A stretch of DNA of 64,000 nt from Oreohelix idahoensis. Its lineage: Eukaryota; Mollusca; Gastropoda; Stylommatophora; Oreohelicidae. The notes under the pieces were generated by a model. That model worked only from the letters and a program-made list of their open reading frames with translations, was not told where the DNA came from and made no database searches. Both the position numbers and the translations under genes were made by a program. The DNA lies in contig JAMPIV010008522.1 in NCBI GenBank assembly GCA_024509875.1, positions 687,001-751,000 on the forward strand, in the 5' to 3' direction. This document shows positions 10,442 to 20,079 of this stretch, piece by piece (positions within the stretch are counted from its first letter, which is position 1; each line of letters opens with the position of its first letter).

Positions 10442-12106
10442 TCAGTCATGGTGAGCTGCAAACCGTGACAACAAGTCAGCTAACCAATTGTCCTCACCGC
10501 GTATATGCTTGATTTCAAATGAAAATTGTTGCAGTAGCAGAAACCATCTGTATATTCTTGAGTTCTTAAATGCTTTTGGTTTCATCGACGTCAAAGGATG
10601 ATGATCGACTTCAACGTAATATTTTCGTCCAAGCAGATAGCGAGATAGTTTTGATATCGTCCACACAAGAGCAAGGAGCTCTCTTTCACCCGCCGAGTAC
10701 TTCTTTTTCGCCACAGACAATTTCCGGCTCACAAAGAAGCAAGGATGGAGTACATCGTTGACAAGTTGCATCAAACTGCCCCCGATTCCCATCTGAGAAG
10801 CGTCTGTGCGAATATAGAATGGTTCATGGATATTTGGCAGAATCAAAATAGGATGATTCGCGAATAGTATTTTAATTTTATCCAATGCTACCTGACAAGT
10901 ATCTGACCAAAGTAATTTAAGTGGAGCACCTTTGCGGGTCAAATCCGAAAGAGGACCAGAGATAGAAGAAAAGTCTGGAATAAATTTATGATAATAATTA
11001 ATTAACCCTAGCAAACTACGGACCTCTTTCTTATTTTTCGGTACCTGGATGTTCAGAATTTTATTTACAAGATTATCAGAAGGATAGAGCCGATGATTAC
11101 CGATTCTATGACCTAGAAAAGGTATTTCCAGAATACCTATCTGTACCTTCCAAGGTCTAACTGTCAAATGATGTTTTCTTGGCTGTTCTAGCAAAGAAAT
11201 GAAACCTATTATATGTTCATCCCATGTGTTATGGAATAAACAAATGGCATCTATATATGTGATGACATCTGGTCTATCGCCAACTAAACGGCGCATCATG
11301 CGGACAAATGTCGCAGGTGCATTCACCAACCCGAAACACGTATAATTCCATTCAAATAAACTTCTTGGTGTGGAAAATGCTGTTAAATGTCTAGAATTTT
11401 CAGACAACGGAATTTGCCCGTATCCCTTTGCCAAATCTAGTTTAGTAAAGAATGTAGCGTTAGCCAGCTGTGGAAGAAGATCTTCCAAGACTGGAATAGG
11501 CTCAGCATCTGTGACTGTAACTTGATTTAGTTTCCGAAAATCAATACAGATGCGTAAAGATCTATCTGGTTTCTTCACCAATACCATTGGAGAAGAATAC
11601 GAAGATGAAGAATGTGAAATGATACCCATTTTAATCATATCTGAGATTTCTTTATCTACCTTATCTCTGTAGTGAAGAGGAATAGGATATGGTCTGATTT
11701 TAATCGGAGTAGAATCAGTGATTACTATCTCGTGAGATATTAAGTCAGTGTGACCTGGATGTTCTGAAAATACGTCAGAAAAAGAACGTAAAACATCACG
11801 GATCTGAATTCGTTCAGAATGCGAAAGTGATGAAGAAATAGAAACATCCTGCCACGTTTCGTGAGCAGAAATAGAAGGTAAAGTAAATTCCAAAGGAATA
11901 TCAGATGTAGCATCCTCAGACTGAACAATAGCAAATGAGGATCGGTGAACCTCATCCAAGACATCTACCAATTCCGATGGTCTTGGAGTGTATAATTTCA
12001 ACATATTTAGATGATACGTTTTAATTTTGCCTCTGATATCAATTGAGTAATCAACATCCGTGAACTTTTTCACCACTTTGTATGGCCCCTGCCATGAGAT
12101 CAACAA
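10442..12106 (-). pseudogene. pol: element C: Gmr1-like RT and RNase H region
   Basis: This 554-residue minus-strand frame would replicate an LTR element RNA. It starts with a linker after integrase. RT follows from about residue 150: LVKKPDRSLRICIDFRKLN, TFFTKLDLAKGYGQIPL, TCFGLVNAPATF, then an active site reading YIDA where YIDD is expected. Next are the LGHRIG and VRSLLGLINYYHKFI connection motifs. RNase H has IRTDAS, SAGERELLALVW and VDHHPLT (usually TDHKPL), with a terminal DWLADLLSR-like motif. The loss of the second catalytic Asp predicts an inactive RT, although the frame is otherwise open. It is closest in style to element A. Confidence 0.88.
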
Positions 12107-12417
12107 CTTATTTTCCTTAATAGGTAGGAGTAGTAAGACTTTTCTCCCGGAACAAATGATCTTAGGGTACGAGTTTGGTTATGTAGCAACCTCGATTTTT
12201 GAGTTGCCGTTTGTATACTCTGTGATGCAATCTGACATGCATCCACTAACCTTTGTCGTAAATCAACAACGAACTCGTAACTACTGCGAGTTGCGTCATC
12301 CTGAGAAGTACCAAGGATTAAATCCTTCAATAGATAAAACGGACCTCTCAAATTCGCGCCATACACGAGTTCAAAGGGAGAGAGCCCAGTACTCTCCTGA
12401 GGGATTCAGAAGTCAAG
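12100..12417 (-). pseudogene. pol: element C: truncated integrase C-terminal region upstream of RT
   Basis: This encodes the end of an integrase: ESTGLSPFELVYGANLRGPF, followed by SSYEFVVDLRQRLVDACQIA and the VPGEK chromatin-side linker. The matching segment in element A (35078-34700) has the same motifs. It precedes RT on the coding strand, so integrase lies upstream of RT, as in Gmr1-like elements. A stop near 12405 and truncation at about 12417 remove the catalytic core, Gag and protease. Confidence 0.75.
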
Positions 12418-12720
12418 AACTATGCTGCATAGGACAGAGCACTATTAACTTATATCTGATCCGGCTCCTTTTGTGAAGTTTTAAGCAATGGTGTGGCTTG
12501 TTTGAGCCCCCCAGCTGGTTTAATCCAGCGAAATTCCTTTTATAAGTATTTTTGGCTCTATGGCTGCAAAGATCATCATTAAAGATTTTCGATCATACAT
12601 GTGCTCTCTTATCTATAAGAACCGAATCAACTAAGAATTTGTAAAAATAACAAATAACAAATTTAATAATAATTAGTATTTAACGAATTTAAATAAATAT
12701 GAATGAAAGGGACTTTAGAG
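12418..12720 (+). repeat. diverged LTR-like repeat fragment
   Basis: Weak similarity to the repeat at 5637-6465 and 24680-25490: ATGCTGCAT, a TTTTGTGAAG..TTAAGCAAT block, a GAGCCCCCCAG block, then ATAACAAATTTAATAA in the same order. It abuts the truncated end of element C and may be what truncated it. Confidence 0.4.
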
Positions 12721-12743
12721 GTTTTTAAAATTTGTCTTCTTAC

Positions 12744-13068
12744 TTACTTAGTCATTCCCCTTCTACCGTGAGGTGTAGAGGTTTGGAAGAGAGAGCGCCA
12801 GACTATCCTATCGGCTGTCTTCCTCCTGGCCTGGTTCCATGCTAGTCCTTGTTCTTTTAAAGATTGTCTAATGTTGTCCTCCCAGCGGACTCTGGATCGT
12901 CCTGGGGGTCTGAATCCCTGGCTCTTTATTTCCCATGCTTGTCGTAGTAGCTGATCTTCTCCCATTCTGCAGACATGTCCAAACTATCTTAGTTGGGACT
13001 GTTCTACTTGGGTCTGCACGGGGTGGGATTTTAGGCCTTGACGTATCGTCTGATTGCGGAGTGACCAA
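12744..13068 (-). pseudogene. LINE C-terminal fragment with (TAAG)n tail
   Basis: Minus-strand frames contain the C-terminal LINE signature: an FGHVCRM-like start (broken by a stop), GEDQLLRQAWEIK, then RPPGRSRVRWEDNI and a final WRSLF block. The copy ends in GACTAAGTAAGTAAG on the minus strand. It is heavily 5'-truncated. The tail differs from those of the other LINEs here, so this is a separate family. Confidence 0.75.
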
Positions 13069-13099
13069 AACTCGAGAGTATCTAATATTGGCTTCTATA

Positions 13100-13470
13100 G
13101 ATGTTGATCGGGCGAGACCGTCTTTTCGTGATAAGAATCTCGCTCGCTGACCGGTGATAATGACTAGGTATTGTTACGATAATACCCCAGTTCACCTGGC
13201 GGAACGTAAATAAGTCTGAGGAGTGGTAAACAAGATAAAGATAGTCCTATAGCAAATAGGGGAGTGAAGTGTTAGAGACTGCCCCCTACTATATTCAGCA
13301 TAGAGAGTAAAATAATAAAGGGAAGGCCATAAAAATATGCCAAATAATAGCGATGAGTGAGAGGAAGAGAAACATGAAGAAAAAAAGTGATCCTGCCGGA
13401 GTGGATGTGAGATCGCACAACCGTATCGTCACAAAAGGAAACAGTGGTCAGCTTGAGACTGTTGGCATCA
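13100..13470. other. unassigned spacer
   Basis: No recognisable gene or element. It separates two minus-strand LINE tails. Confidence 0.3.
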
Positions 13471-13472
13471 GC

Positions 13473-13673
13473 TTAGAGTTTTTTCAGGAATGGTACTGGT
13501 GATGGCCATATGCACTTTCTCTGTTCCTGATATGTTGGGTACCTATGAAGTAGATGTTCAGTAGTCACTTTGTTGGTGCCACAGTTACACTCATCCTTAG
13601 CTCCCATCTTTAGGTTGTTGAATAGATGGTATCCCAAATTTGTTGTGGCATGTGCGAATCTAAAGATTATCAC
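13473..13673 (-). pseudogene. LINE C-terminal CCHC-like fragment
   Basis: This 66-codon minus-strand remnant is FRFAHATTNLGYHLFNNLKMG followed by a CNCG..EHLLHRYPTY cysteine/histidine pattern. This is the region after RT in jockey-like LINEs, where the usual form is R-TGH-..C..C..E-HLL..C. The same family recurs on the plus strand at 21087-21383 with better-preserved residues. Here His-Arg-Tyr replaces His-Ser-Cys, so the last cysteine of the pattern is lost. Confidence 0.65.
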
Positions 13674-13749
13674 TTGTTAACTTCTGCTGAGCTGGTAATA
13701 TGCATCATTTTTGTGTGAGTGTGTGTAGCCTGGACGATTTGCTTTCCAC

Positions 13750-14787
13750 TTGACCCTGTATGTGCTGTTGATACATTTCTGGGCCTCTTCTTGTGTTAAG
13801 TCTTGTCTACTATTGCTAACGCTCAGAATCTCGATGATAAGATCCTTTGAATTCAATGGTCAGTTTTTTGACCAAATTAGTGGTGTTGCCATGGGAACGA
13901 AGATGGGTAATAGCTATGCCTGCCTGTTCATGGGCCACTTGGAGCATCAGATATGGCAACAATACTCCGGTCCTTTCCCCGTGTTTTACCGCAGATATAT
14001 TGATGATGGCATAGGTCTCACAGATCTGTCCGAGACTGATTTATCCCGCTTCATCGACTTTGTCAACCACGTCCACCCCACCACCAAGTTCATCTCCCTC
14101 ATCTCCACAGTATCTGTCAACTGTCTTGACATTACTATTACTATCACGCCCTCCGGCCTTAATACCTCAGTATACTACAAGCCGACAGATGCCTATAGCT
14201 ACCTTCTGTATACCTCCTCTCATCCTCGGGCTTGTCATGACTCCCTTCCATTTTCACAACTTCTCCGTCTCCGTCGTTTGTGCCTAGACGAGGATGACTT
14301 CCACTTCCGAGCCAACGAGATGTTGGATTTCTTCCGTAGCAGACTTTATCCGGAACATGTTCTCACCTCTGCCCTCCAACGTATGCTCCCCATCTCTTGT
14401 CAGGAGGCCCTCAAACCTCACTATAAATCCACTTCGGATAGAGTCAAATTAATCTTGACCTATCACCCTCACAGTACTGAAGTCAAACAGATCCTTTTCC
14501 GCCACCTACCTATCCTCCAAGCAAATTCTGTGACCCAAGAAGTATTCGGTAAAGCACCTTTGGTGGCATACAGACGCGACAAGAACCTGAAGGATCTTCT
14601 TGTTCACAGCCGTCTTCCAAAAAAGAATGCCACTCACTTTGGCACACTACCCTGTGGTCGGACAAGATGCAACACGTGCAAGTATGTCATCTCAACCCAC
14701 AAAGTGTCTTTTCCTGAGGCTACGTACACCATCACCAGTAATTCTTTTTTGTTCATTACCATAACAAGAAACATTTGTTTCCAATGA
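13750..14787 (+). pseudogene. Penelope-like element reverse transcriptase fragment
   Basis: The 345-codon frame carries Penelope-type RT motifs. GVAMGTKMGNSYACLFMGHLE-like sequence lies near residue 45, YRRYIDDGIG (catalytic YIDD) near 80, then the LDITITI block and YYKPTDAYSYL typical of this class. Near the C-terminus come the NLKDLLVHSRL and PCGRTRCNTCKY linker cysteines that precede the GIY-YIG nuclease in canonical Penelope-like elements. The frame ends in unrelated sequence before any GIY-YIG domain, and the N-terminal part of RT is also absent. It is a 5'- and 3'-truncated copy, though the retained core has no internal stop. Confidence 0.88.
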
Positions 14788-14852
14788 AATTTAGCCATGG
14801 CATCAACAAATAAATTGAAATCTGCTCGCATGGCTGATAGCTGATTTCAGCG

Positions 14853-15324
14853 ATGTCTTTACATTTGAATTTAAAAGGCCAACATTTGGTCTGTTTGGGA
14901 AAACCGAAGACAAAATCGGCGGCGTGCAAGGCGAAAAATCAAGTGATTGGCAAGCTCAAAGAAAGTAGCTTCCAGACGAGTGAAGTACGTGCTGTGATAA
15001 ATCCTGGTCCCATGCTCCTGAAAGGACAAAAAGCCATTGATGAGGATGATGGTGATGAGAAGGAGCAGGTGGAGGAAATCATCGGAAAAGGAATTCGTTA
15101 AACAGGAAAGATACCTGTGGGTTTTTTACGATTCATAATTGTAATGAAGCAATATTTGAGAGAAAGTTTTACGAGGACTGTATGGCGATGGAATCTACTG
15201 GTAAGCTAAAAGTTAAGCCTGTGTTTAAGGCTCTTCACAGCTACCCACATCGCATTCTGGTGCTTGTAGAGTCGTTTGTAAAGTTCAATAATGACGAGGA
15301 AGCATATAAAGAAGAATAATATGA
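14853..15324 (+). other. unidentified coding-like segment in two frames
   Basis: An 82-codon ORF (14853-15101) ends in an acidic stretch (DEDDGDEKEQVEEI). A second frame, offset by one base, stays open from about 15060 to the TAA at 15318 and reads DTCGFFTIHN, then ESTGKLKVKPVFKALHSYPH and VLVESFVKF. Composition and the length of the overlap suggest one former reading frame with a single frameshift. I do not recognise a family. It may be a host pseudo-exon or part of an unclassified element, and it lies between two retroelement fragments. Confidence 0.35.
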
Positions 15325-15471
15325 AGGAGAAAAAGAAGAAGAAAATAAAACCAGGACAAAATAAGTATAAACAGAAGATGAAAAATACAAAGAAAAAGGA
15401 TAAAAGCTAGGGAGAGAAGACGAAAACAACTCATCCTTGGCAGAGACACCGGTCTTAACATACGCGAATCT

Positions 15472-16275
15472 TTGCTTACGCGAAACGTTAATTTAACAAA
15501 CGCAACCCTCGTGGGCGTAAATTACCAGCTCATTGTCTATTTGTATGGGATGGAAATTAATATAGAAAAAAGCAAGATATTGGTGAATAGCCATAAGAAA
15601 CATGTTCCGACCAACATTACGTTAAATGGGCAAACGTTAGAAGAAGTTAACGCCTTTAAATATCTCGGGTCCACTGTATGTAGTGATGGAAGATCAAGTA
15701 AAGAAATCAAGACAAGACCTGAGATGGCTTCAGCTGCCATGACAAGGCTGAATGTGATCTGGAAAAGCAACGTCAGTTTTCCTGTGAAGATCAAATTATA
15801 CAAATCATTTGTATTATCTATTCTCTTGTATGGGTGTGAGGGCTGGACACTCACTGCAGATACGGAGCGAAGGATTCAGGCTTTCGAGCATAAATGTTAT
15901 AGAAGAATTTTGCGCATTTGCTATAGAGCACAAAACAAATGTCTATGTTAGAGAGAAAATAAACACCTATGCAGGCCACCAAGAACCACTTTTGTCAGTA
16001 GTGAAACGTCGAAAGCGTGCCTGGTTTGGGCATGTAACTCGTCATGACTCCCTTTCGAAAACGATCCCCCAAGGGAACAGTCGAAAGTAAACGGAGAAGA
16101 GAAAGGCAAAGAAAATTCTGGGCTGATAACATCAAAGAATGGGCAGGACACGGTTTTTCCACACTTGTACGCATTGCTGAGGATAGAGAGCAGTGGAGGA
16201 CCCTGTCTGCTGATGCTTCCACCATGGCACCCCTACGACCCATGACGGGTTACGGGTTGAGATGAGATGATGATG
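15472..16275 (+). pseudogene. LINE RT C-terminal half with GATGA-type tail
   Basis: From about 15545 the frame reads GMEINIEKSKIL, FKYLGSTVCSDG, a thumb-like SFPVKIKLYKSFVLSILLYGCE, and GWTLTADTERRIQAFEHKCYRRIL, the post-RT thumb of RTE-like LINEs. After a frameshift near 15930 it continues in other frames with INTYAGHQEPLL, RKRAWFGHVTRHDSL and a W..NIKEWAGHGFSTLVRIAEDR block. It ends at ACGGGTTGAGATGAGATGATGATG, a short GATGA-rich tail. The RT palm with YADD is missing, so this is a 5'-truncated inactive copy. Confidence 0.85.
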
Positions 16276-16755
16276 TCTATATTTATCTCTCGCGTTGGGA
16301 GTGGTCGGCGTTTGTGTTACAAACACCATCTTCCGTGGTTTTGTGGGTGTGTGTATTTTTTTAATAATATGTTTTAAATGCTCGTATGTGTCTATTTATG
16401 GTTCTGAATGTCAGACCACGCTGGTTTGACCTAATAATATTTATCGAGTCCTTGTTTTATTATTTTTTTTTCCCTTGGATTGAAAATTATGATTAGTTTA
16501 TTTAATTTAAAGTTTCAGGACTGTACTTTTGAAAATTTTTAAGATGAATTGTTCCGTTCCATCTATATTTATCACCATCATCATCGTCACCATTATTACG
16601 ATCATCATCATAATTATTTTTTCACCCTATAAAGAGCATGTATATAGCCACCCCAGCATCTGGTCCTGAAGCCTGCCCAAGCATTCACGTTTTCGTGCAG
16701 TCTTGATTTCTGTTGCAGTTTGTTTTACATGATAAGATTGCCAGGCCAATGCATC
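16276..16755. other. unassigned AT-rich spacer with ATC-rich microsatellite
   Basis: No gene is recognised. A degenerate ATC/ATT trinucleotide run lies at about 16566-16615. Confidence 0.4.
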
Positions 16756-16760
16756 CTATA

Positions 16761-17438
16761 CAGTTATACCTCGCTTTATTGCGCTTCGCTTTATTGTGCT
16801 TCGCAGATATTGCGCTTATTTTCAAATTATTCATGTTTTGTTCTAGAACGTGCCTTATTCTTCCGATAGATTTCGGCGGAAACATCGCTTCGAGCGAGTC
16901 GATCGGCGCCATTTTGCTTACTACATTTGCACGCTTCGTGTCTTTGAGTCACATTCTGGGAATTATTACAATATTTCAAACAGTTTCATTGTTATTACAT
17001 TGAAATTAGGCCTATTAATAACCGTACAATGACCCCTAAGTGTTCAATTGAAAGGAAGAGTCGCACGTCTCTCACTCTAAATCAAAAGCAAACTTCATTG
17101 TTGTCTTATTTTAGGAAACTGCCACAGTCACCCCAACTTTCAGCAACCAGCATTCCGATCAGTCAACAGCCATCAACATGGAGGCAAGAGTCACCACCAG
17201 CAAAAAGATTACGATTCGCTGAAGGCTCAGATGATGAAGATTAGCATTTTTTAGCAATAAAATATTTATAATTTTACAGTACATTGTTTTTATAGTCCTA
17301 GTGCTATTGCGCACTGAATAGACATAATGTAAACATGATTTTAGGCTTTTATATGCACTGGGTTTGCCCCGCTTTATTACGATATTCGCTTTATTACGGT
17401 GGTCTGGAACCGAACCTGCAATACCTCCGAGCTTTCTG
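16761..17438 (+). mobile_element. Tigger1-like (pogo) MITE with TA target site
   Basis: The element starts CAGTTATACCTCGCTTTATT and ends in CTG, flanked by TA on both sides. Both ends keep the repeated CGCTTTATTGCG/CGCTTTATTACG words, and the right side has GGTGGTCTGGAACCGAACC near 17398. These terminal and subterminal sequences strongly recall the mammalian Tigger1 consensus, as I remember it. Most of the transposase is deleted, leaving a 678-bp non-autonomous copy with a short ORF (17029-17244). An AATAAA lies just after the stop. Confidence 0.8.
17029..17244 (+). pseudogene. Tigger-like transposase: N-terminus fused in frame to C-terminal tail
   Basis: This 71-codon ORF starts with KCSIERKSRTSLTLNQK, which matches the start of TIGD1/Tigger1-type transposases (beginning of the CENP-B-like DNA-binding domain). 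It passes directly into QTSLLSYFRKLP and a Ser/Pro-rich, acidic tail (RFAEGSDDED) typical of the same protein's extreme C-terminus. The whole DDE catalytic core is missing. QTSLLSYF fits a PCNA-interacting (PIP) box, a motif known in pogo transposases. The fusion is in frame, but the product would lack transposase activity. I compared only from memory. Confidence 0.72.
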
Positions 17439-17439
17439 T

Positions 17440-17985
17440 ATATAAAATCCCAGCTTTTTCTGTCAGTGCATAACGCTAAGGGATGCAACTTTGGTTGAAA
17501 ATTAGACATTCATTGTATTGTTTCCCTTATATGTACTCTCCCGAAAACAGTAACACTTACTAAAGAAGAATTCGCAAATGACGGAGTGCACAAAAATATT
17601 TATAGAATGTGTGATCCCGTATACACACATTGGGATCCTCGCTGCTGCTACGTAGTTCGTGTACTGTGGTGATGGGCAGTGGTTTTTAAAAAAAATACTT
17701 TTGAATAAGTAAAATTGCCGTTAGGTATTGGTGCTTTTGAATTTAATTCCCGTCTTATGGCGGGCTTTTACACTAGTAGTCTCATATTTGTCTCCTTTTA
17801 CCACATGCCCGACGGAGCACTAGGTCTAGTCCATCTTTGTTTCATCAGAGCCCCCACCCCCGATCTACCCAGGGCTCATCTATATTGGTAATTGTTTAGA
17901 GTGGTGGTGTTTTCTTTTAAATTTAAATTAATAGTTTGAGGTCCAGGCTGCACTAAATGTGGATTTTGTTTTTAAATCAATAGAG
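17440..17985. other. unassigned spacer with a faint LTR-like match
   Basis: Mostly unrecognised. At about 17848-17915 a GAGCCCCCACCCC..GATCTACCC..GTTTAGAGTG series faintly resembles the central part of the LTR-like repeat at 5637-6465. Confidence 0.35.
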
Positions 17986-17988
17986 TGC

Positions 17989-18143
17989 ATATGTGAGTAC
18001 GCTAAGAACATAAGCTGTAAGAGGACCTCAGATATGTGGAACAGAATAACCCAAATACAAACATCATATGTGAGTACGCTAAGAATATCACATGTAAGAT
18101 GCACCTACGAAATGAGGAACATAATAACCCAAGCAATAACATC
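17989..18143. repeat. 75-bp tandem duplication
   Basis: Two adjacent, diverged units start CATATGTGAGTACGCTAAGAA (17990 and 18064) and end near ATAACCCAA..AACAT. Each contains matching GTAAGA and GAACA..ATAACCCAA blocks. They lie beside the minus-strand LINE tail. Confidence 0.7.
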
Positions 18144-18144
18144 A

Positions 18145-18420
18145 TTCTTTGGAATCCTTTAGTTCCCACGAAGCATACGCCTTCAATAAACTCATGCCAC
18201 GCCCGCCTGTCCAGTGCCATTAGCTCAACATCTCTCCAAGTGTTCCTTATCCCTTTTAATTATGTCTCCAGTTATCTTCTCCATTTTGGGTCCACCTCTG
18301 CTTCTTCCCCCCCCCCCTTCCCACACCCACCCCCATAATTCCAGATCAAGAGCTACCTTGTTATATAATCACCAGGCTTCTTCAATGCGTGTGATATCCG
18401 TCGCCAGCGTCAAGCAGAAA
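18145..18420 (-). pseudogene. RTE-like LINE 3' end fragment
   Basis: The minus strand carries a MALDRRAWHEFIEGVC block like the MASDKRTWHVFVEGLCSFG end of the LINE at 30.5 kb. Upstream, a degraded RWTQ..EDNW segment is interrupted by a C/G homopolymer near 18307. This is a short 5'-truncated copy of the same or a sister family. Confidence 0.6.
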
Positions 18421-18429
18421 CAGCACTAA

Positions 18430-18710
18430 AGAAAATAAGATGTATCCTGTACAAATTATCTTTATCAATGGAAGTAAGAAAGAGAGTTCTTCTTTGTTGA
18501 ATAGAGCCGATCCTTACATATAGGAATAAATCATGGACAATCGATAAACAAACAAAGAGATCCATTGAGGCAACAGAGGTTTAATGTTGCAGAAGAATGT
18601 TTAGAAGACCATTAACAGCTGAAAAGAATAATAAAGATGGCCTGAAAAAGTCAATGCATACAGGTAATTTATTATACAATGATAGGAAACTCTTTACAGA
18701 GCGATACAAC
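18430..18710 (+). pseudogene. LINE post-RT fragment
   Basis: The DNA parallels 23660-23900: AAGAAAGAGAGTTCTTCTTTG, then TCATGGACAAT..AAACAAACAAAG, then AGAAGAATGTTTAGAAGACC. These correspond to the ESWTI..Q..R.CRK post-RT region also seen on the minus strand at 29035-29298. It is frameshifted and not functional. Confidence 0.55.
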
Positions 18711-18714
18711 AGGA

Positions 18715-19175
18715 AGCAATCTGATCATCAGGAGAGTCCCCCCGTCCGACAAGTGTTTCGGCCCGATACACTCGTTTACACTCTAAGGGGGGGCGGGCCC
18801 ACTTGGGTCATGACTCCCAAGCGTCTCAACCTCCTGTTGTCTTGTATCGAAAATGAACCATTTCACTTATGGTAGCAACTTTAAAATCCACAACTCCGCC
18901 AGCCGTGGAGGCAATTGTGAAAGTAACAAAGAGAAGATAAATTATTCCGTTCGTTCCGTCGCACATCACAACTAAGGACACACAATGAGACCCCTGCGCG
19001 AAGCCGACGAGTCTAGCCACTGCGCGCTAGCCACTGAAATTCTGTGCCTGACACCCCTTATAATATACGCCGCCTGTTGCCCCTCAGTCACAGCCCTTTC
19101 ACTAGTACCACCAAAAAAACTCCGCGTATTGTGGACTTAAAAATTTTTTGGTGTTTTCTGTAACGCAGCGTTTAT
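18715..19175. other. GC-richer stretch downstream of restriction-endonuclease LINE
   Basis: On the minus strand this lies after the endonuclease stop of the LINE at 19178-20077 and may be its 3' untranslated or tail region. It includes a run of seven G residues near 18786 and a short plus-strand open stretch that I cannot assign. Confidence 0.35.
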
Positions 19176-19177
19176 TG

Positions 19178-20077
19178 TCACGATTTCCATTGCCCATTGC
19201 GGTTGTTCCACAGCCAGCCTGATGCCTTTTCGGCAGTTTCACTAAGCCTCTTCAGTGCCCTTGTTCTCGACTGTCCCCTCAGCCCCAACAGTTTCAATAA
19301 ATCATACACTGATGCAGCCACAAGCCCTCTTGCACCCACTTCAACAGCCATGACCCTTGCAGTGAACCCATCGTGTCTTAGATCCGCGGCCAGATCACTA
19401 TACTTGGCCGCTTTGAACGAATGTTGCTCGTCTAATCTGGATTCAAATGGCACGGTCAGTTCAATCAGTATGACCTGAAGCGTTGCTGAAGAATGAAGCA
19501 CTATATCCGGCCGTCTGCGCGATTTTCTGATACTCTCTGGATATGCCCCTCGTCAAGGTAGGTCTACCGCCATCTCCCAGTCGTTTGCACAGTCAAGAAG
19601 AGATGGTAAACTGCTACCAGGTTTACTCGGTTTGGGGTGTGCTGACTTTCCTGCCCTCAGAAAGTATGTATTTGCGGTGCTCGGCCTGGGCTTGCTATTC
19701 GCCTTCATCCGTGCCAGATCTATTGTCGCAGCAAGCTCATTTAGCACTTTTATATGGCGCCAAGTGTATCGCCCTTGCCCTAATGATACCTCACACGCTG
19801 AGAGCACGTGTTCAAGTGTCTGCCTCCCCTGGCACAGGAGGCACTGCTCATCATCCGACTTTCCCCATTTCACAAGATTGGTGGCCGTCGGCAGCAGGTC
19901 ATACATTGATCTAACAACGAAGCTGAGCCTAAGAGGTGCCAAATGCCATCTATCATTCCATGTCAAGGACCTCTGCAGGGCTCCTTCCCATGTAGTCCAT
20001 TGACCTTGTTGGACCTGCTGCACTGCATTTTGCAGCCTCTTATCATTCTCAGCTCCTCGTATCTCCGGAACTACCAT
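19178..20077 (-). pseudogene. LINE 3' part with zinc knuckle and restriction-like endonuclease
   Basis: Two minus-strand frames follow one another. The first (20077-19553) ends RT with WNDRWHLAPLRLSFVVRSMYD and carries a CLLC..HVLSAC zinc pattern. The second (stop at 19178; its frame extends upstream of the first Met) has RRPDIVLHSS, ELTVPFESRLDEQH and a downstream KYSDLAADL with EVGARGL. That is a PD-(D/E)xK-type nuclease as in R2/NeSL-like LINEs, which nick target DNA with this domain instead of an APE-type one. A frameshift near 19540 separates the parts, and RT itself is missing, so it is 5'-truncated and inactive. Confidence 0.82.
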
Positions 20078-20079
20078 GT

